NCBI GenBank assembly: GCA_002307295.1 | Contig: DBTY01000039.1 | Coordinates: 103,040-167,039, forward strand | Reading direction: 5' to 3' | DNA: 64,000 bases | DNA from: Ignavibacteriales bacterium UBA1304 | GTDB taxonomy: Bacteria; Bacteroidota; Ignavibacteria; Ignavibacteriales; Ignavibacteriaceae | Shown here: positions 9,201 through 15,311 of the stretch, one piece after another | How the letters are laid out: each line of letters begins with the position of its first letter | How positions within the stretch are numbered: the stretch's first letter is position 1 | Position numbers and translations under genes: made by a program | The notes under the pieces: model-generated | Database searches by the model: none | What the model was told of the DNA's origin: nothing | The model's input: the letters and a program-made list of their open reading frames with translations, nothing else

Positions 9201-9862
9201 TTCTGAGCTGTTCCGCGTAAAACTGGAGCGTCAGGCGTTAAAGCTCTTTTTCTGTGAGCTAAAACAAGATCGTTATCAATCATAGCCTTCATATCGTCAA
9301 TCGTAAGCTGTTCAATTTTCATAACTTCATGAGAAGATCTGAATCCGTCAAAAAAGTGGATGAAAGGTATTCTACTTTCAAGAGTAGAGGCTTGGGCAAT
9401 TAAGGATAGATCCATAATTTCCTGAACAGAATTAGAAGCCAATAAAGCAAAACCAGTTCCGCGTGTTGCCATAATATCGCTCTGGTCTCCAAAAATAGAT
9501 AAGGCCTGAGCAGCTAAAGCTCTTGCAGTTACATAAAAAACAGTAGAAGTTAATTCTCCAGCAATTTTATACATATTGGGGATCATTAAAAGAAGCCCCT
9601 GTGAAGCCGTAAAGGTAGTCGTAAGAGCGCCAGTCTGTAATGAACCGTGAACGCTTCCGGCGGCGCCTCCTTCGCTCTGCAATTCGCTTACAGAAGGAAC
9701 TTCGCCCCAAATATTTTTCTTTCCCTGTGCGGCCCAGGCGTCGCACCACTCTCCCATCGTTGACGACGGAGTAATTGGATATATTCCGCATACTTCGTTT
9801 ACGTTATAGGCCACATAGGCTGCGGCTTCATTTCCGTCGATTGTTACTTTTTTTCTTTCCAT
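6287..9862 (-). CDS. nifJ: Pyruvate:ferredoxin (flavodoxin) oxidoreductase
   Basis: This single-chain enzyme of about 1190 residues oxidises pyruvate and CoA to acetyl-CoA and CO2 and reduces ferredoxin. The N-terminal pyruvate-binding domain begins GNEAAAYVAYNVNEVCGIYPITPSS. Domain II and the gamma domain follow (GLGSDGTVGANKNS). A ferredoxin-like insert carries two 4Fe-4S motifs (CIQCNKCALVCP and CTGCGLCIEVCP). The C-terminal TPP domain has CSGCGETPYVK and GGDGWAYDIGYGG. All expected clusters are present and the length is normal. The ATG at 9862 has GGAAAG just upstream; another in-frame ATG at 9874 lacks a ribosome site. It marks anaerobic, ferredoxin-based pyruvate metabolism and pairs functionally with NfnAB at 60-62 kb. 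Confidence 0.96.
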   Translation of the reverse strand: MERKKVTIDGNEAAAYVAYNVNEVCGIYPITPSSTMGEWCDAWAAQGKKNIWGEVPSVSELQSEGGAAGSVHGSLQTGALTTTFTASQGLLLMIPNMYKIAGELTSTVFYVTARALAAQALSIFGDQSDIMATRGTGFALLASNSVQEIMDLSLIAQASTLESRIPFIHFFDGFRSSHEVMKIEQLTIDDMKAMIDNDLVLAHRKRALTPDAPVLRGTAQNPDVYFQGRETSNPFYDACPDIVQKQMDKFAKLTGRSYHLFDYYGPKDAERVIVIMGSGAEAVEETVSYLAGKGEKVGLLKVRLYRPFSVKNFISALPKTVKSIAVLDRTKEPGSIGEPLYTDIVSAITETFMNGELQFNLPKVIGGRYGLSSKEFTPAMIKAIYEELSKDKPKNHFTIGINDDVTHTSLEYDPSFSVESPETIKCKFYGLGSDGTVGANKNSIKIIGEGTDNYAQGYFVYDSKKSGSTTVSHLRFGPKEIKSTYLIDKANFIACHVQVFLEKMDILKDALEGSTFLLNTLYSKEEVWDSLPAHVQQTIIDKKIKFYIIDAYKVAADCNLGGRINTIMQTCFFKISNIIPADQAIDAIKKTIYKTYGKKGEKIVAMNNAGVDHSLANLFEVEVPKTVTSKLKLAEVVSPLAPEFVQTLTAKLIAGEGDSVPVSLMPIDGTYPTATAQWEKRNIALEIPVWDSTVCIQCNKCALVCPHASIRAKIYDEALVKDAPESFKFTKFKSKEFGDNIAYTLQVAPEDCTGCGLCIEVCPAKNKAETKLKAINMAEQLPLRESEKANWDFFLKLPEFDRTKLNTSAVKDSQFLQPLFEFSGACSGCGETPYVKLLSQLFGDRAVIANATGCSSIYSGNLPTTPWAKNNEGRGPAWSNSLFEDNAEFGFGFRLAIDKHKEYAQNLVKSLAPQIGETLVDALVNAVQKTEPQIFEQRERVRILKEKLESLPQTDEIKQLLSVADYLVKKSVWIMGGDGWAYDIGYGGVDHVLASGKNVNILVLDTEVYSNTGGQMSKSTPRAAVAKFAAAGKTMGKKDMGLIAMTYGNIYVAKVAMGANDAQTVKAFIEAEAYDGPSLILAYSHCIAHGINMRTGMANQKAAVESAHWPLFRYNPELILEGKNPFKLESKAAKIPFREYAYAETRYKMLTKSNPEIAEKLMVEAQDDVTKRWNTYTDLANQTPEKTGKTE

Positions 9863-9874
9863 TATTCTTTCCAT

Positions 9875-10409
9875 TTATTAAAATATAAAGATTAGCCAAT
9901 TTCTATTTGAAAATATCATACCATAGTAAAAATACGGATTTTTCTGTTAAAATGGTAATAGCCTTTGTTAAAAAATGAGAAAGATAATGCACATTATTTT
10001 AATTACTTCTGCAAATTTAGGGATTTGCCTTAATTATTAATGCAAAACCGATAATTAGGTCGCGCCGCTAAATTTTATAAGCGCCGCCGCTTTAAATAAT
10101 TTTTACTGAAAAATTTGGCTGCTTTTAGGCAAAGTAATAAAAATGTAATATATCTTTATATATTTGCATAAATATAAGCGGTTTTTATCCTTCTTATCAG
10201 TATAGACGGCATCTTGTTAATAAATTAAGTTAAGGAGGTTAAATGAAAATTTTATTATTTTTCTATAGAGCAAAAAATAAACAATTATAAATCTTTGTCT
10301 TATTCCTCTTTATTTGCGCGCTTGTACATAAAGAATTATAGCTGTTTATTTATTGTTTCTGTTAAAATCACTATTGGCTGTATGCTGTTACTAAATTGGA
10401 GATGCGCTC
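9875..10409. other. 535-bp AT-rich intergenic region
   Basis: This gap lies between the divergent nifJ and the GHL10-like gene and must carry both promoters. It is very AT-rich. Apart from the micro-ORF at 10243 and the ribosome site of the downstream gene, I see no gene, no strong hairpin and no recognisable riboswitch. Confidence 0.6.
10243..10290 (+). other. Micro-ORF with strong ribosome-binding site (possible leader peptide or relic)
   Basis: TAAGGAGG at 10231-10238 is followed after 4 bp by ATG. The ORF encodes MKILLFFYRAKNKQL and stops at 10288. The same frame continues as IFVLFLFICALVHKEL before a second stop, so together they look like a hydrophobic signal-like segment broken by an in-frame TAA. 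It may be a leader peptide upstream of the gene at 10410, a tiny membrane peptide, or the remnant of a lost lipoprotein or exported gene. The ribosome site is among the best in the window, which is the only real support. Confidence 0.3.
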
Positions 10410-11903
10410 ATGACTGAAATAAAAAAAATAAATCTGTTCCTATTGGTATTTTTGTTTGCGGCGGGTTTAATAAACGCGTCGGATAAAATACCTTCCGCCA
10501 TGCGTGAAATGCGCGGCGTTTGGGTTGCAACTGTAGATAATATTGACTGGCCTTCTAAACCCGGACTTAGCGTTGACGAGCAAAAAAAAGAAGCTATTGC
10601 AATACTTGATAAAGTAAAGGCTCTGAATATGAACGCCGTTGTTTTGCAGGTTCGTCCGCAGGCTGACGCGTTGTATAAATCGGATTTGGAGCCATGGTCC
10701 TATTATTTAACAGGCGAACAGGGCAAAGCTCCGGAGCCTTTTTACGATCCGCTTGAATTCTGGATTGAAGAATCTCACGCGCGCGGTATAGAACTGCACG
10801 CATGGTTCAACCCTTACAGAGCCGGGCATCCTGCTATGAAAGGAGCTATCTCAGAAAAATCGGTAATTAAAGCAAAAGCAAAACTTGTCAGGCGGCTGGC
10901 GGATACTTCTTATTACTGGATGGATCCCGCTATGAAGGAAGTGCAGGATCATTCATACGCCGTTATAATGGACGTGGTAAAACGGTACGACGTTGACGGA
11001 ATTCACTTTGACGATTATTTTTATCCTTATGCGGAATATAATAAAGGAAAAGACTTTCCTGACGAAGAAACTTATAAAGCTTATAAAGCCGCAGGCGGTA
11101 AAAAAGAACGCGGAGACTGGCGGCGCGATGCGGTTAATAAATTTGTACAAAGAATTTATAAAGGCATAAAAAAACAAAAACCGTGGGTTAAGTTTGGAAT
11201 AAGTCCGTTTGGAATTTACAGACCTGGATATCCGGCTAGCGTCGGCAGCACGTTCGACCAATATTCCGAGCTTTATGCAGACGCAAAACTATGGCTGAAT
11301 AAGGGCTGGGTCGATTATCTTACTCCGCAGATATACTGGACTATCGCAAAAGTTAAAACAAGCTTTCCAGTTTTGTTAGGCTGGTGGAATTCTGAAAATA
11401 CAAAGAAGCGCAATATCTGGCCGGGCTTATATGCAAGCATAGACAAAACTCCAGCCGGAGCGCCTTCTGAAACAGTAAACCAGATAATGGTAACGCGCGG
11501 CATGGATCCAAAATCGCCGGGAACAGTTTCGTTTAGCATGAAGGCTTTTATGCGCGATTCAAGCGCTTTGGCTAAAGCCGTAAAAACAGGGCCTTTTACT
11601 ACTCAGGCTCTTATCCCCGCTTCGCCGTGGCTTGAGCGTAAAGCGACGCTAAAAGCGCCTGTAATTAAATCCGAAAAGAAAGACAGCAGTCTGATTTTAA
11701 GCTGGAGCGAAACTGGTAAAAATAGTCCGTTTTTATATGTAATTTATACAAAAGACGGCGATAAATGGACTTATGAAATATTGCCGGGAAAAGTTAATAC
11801 AATAACTAAAAAAATTGCCGGGACAAAAATTACTCAGATAGCGATCACAACCGTTGATAAATGCGGCGTTGAAAGCAAAAAGAAATTTTTTGCTATAGAT
11901 TAA
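10410..11903 (+). CDS. Exported GHL10 (DUF187) glycoside-hydrolase-like protein
   Basis: The 497-residue protein has a signal peptide (about 1-23, LFLLVFLFAAGLINAS). A GHL10/DUF187 TIM-barrel domain follows, with the typical start REMRGVWVATVDNIDWPS, then LNMNAVVLQVRPQADALY, HAWFNPYRAG, VDGIHFDDYFYP and DYLTPQIYWT. The last roughly 100 residues look like a beta-sandwich (Fn3-like). The family is related to glycoside hydrolases and is often linked with cell-envelope polysaccharide or peptidoglycan; the substrate here is unknown. GGAG lies 8 bp before the ATG. The gene is monocistronic and ends at a strong terminator. Confidence 0.85.
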   Translation: MTEIKKINLFLLVFLFAAGLINASDKIPSAMREMRGVWVATVDNIDWPSKPGLSVDEQKKEAIAILDKVKALNMNAVVLQVRPQADALYKSDLEPWSYYLTGEQGKAPEPFYDPLEFWIEESHARGIELHAWFNPYRAGHPAMKGAISEKSVIKAKAKLVRRLADTSYYWMDPAMKEVQDHSYAVIMDVVKRYDVDGIHFDDYFYPYAEYNKGKDFPDEETYKAYKAAGGKKERGDWRRDAVNKFVQRIYKGIKKQKPWVKFGISPFGIYRPGYPASVGSTFDQYSELYADAKLWLNKGWVDYLTPQIYWTIAKVKTSFPVLLGWWNSENTKKRNIWPGLYASIDKTPAGAPSETVNQIMVTRGMDPKSPGTVSFSMKAFMRDSSALAKAVKTGPFTTQALIPASPWLERKATLKAPVIKSEKKDSSLILSWSETGKNSPFLYVIYTKDGDKWTYEILPGKVNTITKKIAGTKITQIAITTVDKCGVESKKKFFAID

Positions 11904-11931
11904 CCTTAGCGTTAAAGCTTAATATTTAAAG

Positions 11932-11994
11932 CTAACCGAAGCGTATTAATGTTTATAAAACGGCATTAAAATATACTTTGGTTAGTTTTTTTTT
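11932..11994 (+). terminator. Rho-independent terminator after the GHL10-like gene
   Basis: Arms CTAACCGAAG (11932-11941) and CTTTGGTTAG (11976-11985, one G-U pair) are followed by a nine-base T-run. A second internal stem pairs TTAATG (11945-11950) with CATTAA (11964-11969). It begins 28 bp after the stop codon. Confidence 0.85.
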
Positions 11995-12035
11995 GACGTT
12001 AAATTCTTCCAGCGCACAATCCGGGGTTACCAAAA

Positions 12036-12151
12036 GAATCCGGAGGATTCAAATGTTTGTAACAATTGTCGGAAAGAAAAACATACGACCCCGACCGGGG
12101 TCGTACAAAAACGTATTTAACTGAGCTATATACATGTTATCCCTTCGGGAT
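12036..12151. repeat. Array of three GC-rich hairpins (interspersed-repeat-like) in the 494-bp gap 11904-12397
   Basis: Three compact hairpins stand in AT-rich DNA. The first is GAATCC/GGATTC (12036-12050). The second is a 10-bp perfect stem, TACGACCCCG/CGGGGTCGTA (12084-12105), with a 2-nt loop. The third is ATCCC-TTC-GGGAT (12139-12151). The first two are followed by AAATGTTTGTAAC- and ACAAAAACGTA-like spacers. This looks like a decayed array of the small hairpin repeats common in Bacteroidota-type genomes. A conceptual ORF across it (12066-12317) has repeat-derived composition and is not accepted as a gene. Confidence 0.5.
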
Positions 12152-12251
12152 TAAACCCAATTTAGACGCAATAAAATATCCCTATTGCGCAATCCGGGTT
12201 TTAATATATTTGCCAAAAAAAACGGCTCAAGCTAGTGGAAAAATCCATTCT

Positions 12252-12275
12252 GGCATACCCGCAAAAGCTGGCAGC
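12252..12275 (+). repeat. Probable relic of the GCGAAAGC-type palindrome
   Basis: GGCATACCCGC-AAAAGC-TGG is similar to the palindromes around the GIY-YIG gene at 59.3-60.1 kb (GTCAT..CCTGC-GAAA-GCAGG). The pairing is mostly broken here, so it is a relic at best. Confidence 0.3.
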
Positions 12276-12397
12276 TTTATTTGTAGCGAGCCAGAGAATT
12301 TGTTTTTGGGGAAATGACAATTAATAACAGGGGGAAAATGCTCTCTTGCAATTCGCAGTAAATGCGCACAAATTTGAATTAAAAAAAGGGAGATTAA

Positions 12398-13456
12398 ATG
12401 ATAAGCTTTTTGCCGCCTGCCGCAATATTAAAAAGTAAAAGAACTCTTTTATGTTTTGTCATACTCTTATCGCTATGCAATAATCAAAAAATATTCTCTC
12501 AGCAGGAAAATTTCCTAAAGAGCTCTCTGTATAGTCCGTCTGACTCTAAGACTTTAATTTTGGGCGGATCTGTAATAGCAAACGATAATGAACCGCAGGA
12601 CTTTAAAACAAATCCGGCGTCAATTTCTTTCGCAAAAAATATAATATTAACGTCCAATTATATAAGAATTGACAAGAATGAATATCTCTACAATGCCGGC
12701 GTTATACTCCCTACCGGCATAGGAAACTGGGGATTAAATTTCTCCAAATTTGACGGCGCTGATTATTTCTATGACTGGATGTCGCTAGGCGATCTGGCAG
12801 AAATAAAAGGAACTACGGATAATACAATAACGCTGAGCTATGGGAATAATTTAATTGGTAACCTGAATTTAGGAGCAAATATAAATTTTTTGCAAAGTAA
12901 AACTACAGATTTTTATAATAAAGAATTTAACGCTTCGCAAACGTCTTTCGATTTCGGATTAATTTATTCGTTTCCAAAGCTGATTGATATAAAGGGATAT
13001 AAGGATAAATTGAATTTTGGGATGGCGCTGCAAGGTATTGGGGGCAAGTTTAATTATCATAATTATGAATATAATCTGCCCAAGTATTTAAAACTGGGAT
13101 TTATGTACAGAGCCTCTATGCCGGATTTTGATAATTATGAACTTGTAAGTTTTACATTAAACTGGTTATACAGAAATTATTTGAATTCCGACGCAACGCG
13201 CGGCGAAGCTTCACAAAAGGATTCTTGGTCTTTGGGTTTGGAAACATGCTTGTATGAGCATGTGAATATATTAATAGGAAGCTCCGTTCTGCCATACAGT
13301 ACGTCATATAGTGAAAAAGAAGATATAGTTTTCAGTTATGGCTTAGGGCTTATTATTAATATAGAAAAAGTTAAGTTGTTGATAAACGCCGGTTATACTT
13401 CATCCGAGTATAATATCGGCGACGCTTATACTTTAGGGATAAATGTTTGTTATTAG
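12398..13456 (+). CDS. Outer-membrane beta-barrel, PorV/PorQ-like family
   Basis: The 352-residue protein has a hydrophobic N-terminal export segment (about residues 12-35, ending FSQQ). It then shows alternating amphipathic beta strands to the end, closing with a strand ending in VCY. The motif FKTNPASISFAKN resembles the NPA(S/G) turn of PorV/PorQ and related T9SS-associated barrels. Such proteins act as outer-membrane shuttles or channels. No T9SS tail is present. GGGAG stands before the ATG. The next gene, a lipoprotein, starts 52 bp downstream with no terminator between, so the two probably form an operon. Confidence 0.65.
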   Translation: MISFLPPAAILKSKRTLLCFVILLSLCNNQKIFSQQENFLKSSLYSPSDSKTLILGGSVIANDNEPQDFKTNPASISFAKNIILTSNYIRIDKNEYLYNAGVILPTGIGNWGLNFSKFDGADYFYDWMSLGDLAEIKGTTDNTITLSYGNNLIGNLNLGANINFLQSKTTDFYNKEFNASQTSFDFGLIYSFPKLIDIKGYKDKLNFGMALQGIGGKFNYHNYEYNLPKYLKLGFMYRASMPDFDNYELVSFTLNWLYRNYLNSDATRGEASQKDSWSLGLETCLYEHVNILIGSSVLPYSTSYSEKEDIVFSYGLGLIINIEKVKLLINAGYTSSEYNIGDAYTLGINVCY

Positions 13457-13508
13457 TTGTTGTATTTAAGCATTGGGTTTGGGTTTAATTATAATCAAAC
13501 AGGATAAA

Positions 13509-14606
13509 ATGAAATTTTGTAAAAGCAGTTATTTTATAGCGCGACCTATTATTGCAGCAGTAATAATATTCGTTTCAATTTTTACTTCCGGCTGTCACAA
13601 AAGTAATCCTGTCGCTGTAACCACGGGAAATGATACTACAAGCCATGAGTATGCCTGGCAGGGATGGACGTTTGGCGAAAATAGCGGCAGTATTATTTAT
13701 GATATAGCCGTAATAAATGAAAACGATATTTGGGCTGTAGGCCAAATATATATGAACGAACCAACGGGACAAACGGAAAACATGTATAATGCCGCTCATT
13801 GGGATGGAGCGAAATGGGAATTAAAAAAAATATTAGTTAGAGACTATGGAAGTTTAACGGGATATTTCCCTATTAAATCAGTATTTGCATTTTCAAGCAA
13901 TAATATATGGTTTGCCAGCTATGCCGACCTTATCCAGTGGGATGGAAATTCATTTAGTTCTAAAGCTTTTTTTATGACGAGCATTCCATTTTATGGTCAG
14001 GTGAATAAAATGTGGGGAACAGATGAAAATAATGTTTATTGCGTTGGCGATAATGGGGCAATTTTTCATTATACAGGCAAAACATGGCAGAAAATAGAAA
14101 CCGGAACAAGTTATAAAATATATGATATTAAAGGGAGCGTCGATTCAAAAAATAATATAGAAATATATGCCGTAGCCGCAAAAATAGATTATCCCGTGGA
14201 TAGAAAGATATTTAGTATAAGCGGCAACACAGCTGTAAATGTTTCAATTAGCGCTGCGCAGCGCGATTTAGTAGGGCTATGGTTCCAACCTAATACTAAG
14301 TGTTATGCGGTTGGCGATGGGATGTTTGTCGCTAATGGTATAAAATTAAACTCGCAATGGTCGTTTAACGAGGAAGAAATTAGTAATTATTATTTATATT
14401 CAGTAGACGGGCAGGCATTGAACGATATAACAGTTAGTGGATCATTTGGAGAATTGCAGCATTATAATGGAAATAATTGGCGTAGTTACAGAGATTTAAT
14501 CGGACTTTCAAACGGCGAATATTATTGCGTAAAAATAAAAAATAATATGATAATAGCCGCCGGATATAATAACAGTAAAGCCGTAATAGCTATAGGAAAA
14601 AGATAA
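13509..14606 (+). CDS. Lipoprotein with beta-propeller-like repeats
   Basis: About 365 residues. The start MKFCKSSYF has a lipoprotein signal with lipobox FTSGC, so the mature protein would be lipid-anchored at the following Cys. The body carries recurring blades of the form D-I-(A/W)-V-x-(E/D)-N-D-I-W-A-V-G and H-W-D-G-x-x-W, for example IYDIAVINENDIWAVGQIY and AAHWDGAKWELKKI. This pattern is typical of secreted beta-propeller proteins of this phylum. The function is not known. A longer frame from 13473 exists, but the ATG at 13509 places the signal peptide correctly. It probably shares a transcript with the preceding barrel gene. Confidence 0.7.
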   Translation: MKFCKSSYFIARPIIAAVIIFVSIFTSGCHKSNPVAVTTGNDTTSHEYAWQGWTFGENSGSIIYDIAVINENDIWAVGQIYMNEPTGQTENMYNAAHWDGAKWELKKILVRDYGSLTGYFPIKSVFAFSSNNIWFASYADLIQWDGNSFSSKAFFMTSIPFYGQVNKMWGTDENNVYCVGDNGAIFHYTGKTWQKIETGTSYKIYDIKGSVDSKNNIEIYAVAAKIDYPVDRKIFSISGNTAVNVSISAAQRDLVGLWFQPNTKCYAVGDGMFVANGIKLNSQWSFNEEEISNYYLYSVDGQALNDITVSGSFGELQHYNGNNWRSYRDLIGLSNGEYYCVKIKNNMIIAAGYNNSKAVIAIGKR

Positions 14607-14768
14607 AATGAGAGTTGCAAAGGCGCTCTTTGGAAAATATAAGAAGCTATAGGGTGAAAAATTATCCTGAATTTGATTTAAAAAAGCGTTATAATCCAGA
14701 TGAATAAAATTTGTTTAATGTAAATAGAAACTGCAATAATCTTATATTTATAGCGAAAGCGATTATGT

Positions 14769-15311
14769 ATGGATTCTAAAAATTTTGATGAATTAAAGGA
14801 AATTTTCAGCTCGTCAAATTCGCCAGACGAACTGTTCGACGCTTTTAGTTATGCTATTAAAAACAAAATAGGCTCGTTAGAGCTCTATCAGTTGTTTTTA
14901 TGGAATAAAGCAATTTGTAAAGATGAAATAGTAATGTATGCCTGCAAAATATGCTCGGTCTTTCCGGAATATTCTTACGATATTTATCTTTTAGTGGCCG
15001 GAATATTTGAATCTTATTCCAATAGCGGCGACGATTATTTAATGGCTCTTCTCTATTATAAAAAAGCTCTTTCCGTTAAGCCGGATTCAATCCCAGTCTA
15101 TTTAGCCGTTGCAAAGTTATACAACAAAGATTTGGACGCTCCTCCTTTTGGCGAAGTTATTGTAGTTATTTCTGACGGATTGGAAAATGTTAATAGGAAA
15201 AGCAAATTGTATTATGCGCTATCAGATTTGTATGAAAAGAAAGGAGACTATAAGTTAAAAAAAGAGTTCTGGCTTTTTGGCGATTCGGCCGCAAAAAATG
15301 AAGATCAATAA
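14769..15311 (+). CDS. TPR-like hypothetical protein
   Basis: The 180-residue soluble protein has no signal peptide. Residues about 90-175 show helix pairs of tetratricopeptide type (GDDYLMALLYYKKALSVKPDSIPVYLAVAKLY and KSKLYYALSDLYEKKGDYKLKKEF). The N-terminal half is also helical, with acidic DELKEIFSSSNSPDELFDAF. No enzymatic motif is seen; a protein-interaction role is inferred from the TPR-like part. There is no clear Shine-Dalgarno before the ATG. Its stop overlaps by 7 bp the stop of the convergent patatin gene. Confidence 0.6.
   Translation: MDSKNFDELKEIFSSSNSPDELFDAFSYAIKNKIGSLELYQLFLWNKAICKDEIVMYACKICSVFPEYSYDIYLLVAGIFESYSNSGDDYLMALLYYKKALSVKPDSIPVYLAVAKLYNKDLDAPPFGEVIVVISDGLENVNRKSKLYYALSDLYEKKGDYKLKKEFWLFGDSAAKNEDQ

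Noticed and set aside
12066..12317. 83-codon open frame in the gap before the PorV-like gene
   Set aside because: It runs through the hairpin array, has no ribosome site, and its translation reflects the repeats (DPDRGRT, IPAKAGS); not a credible protein.
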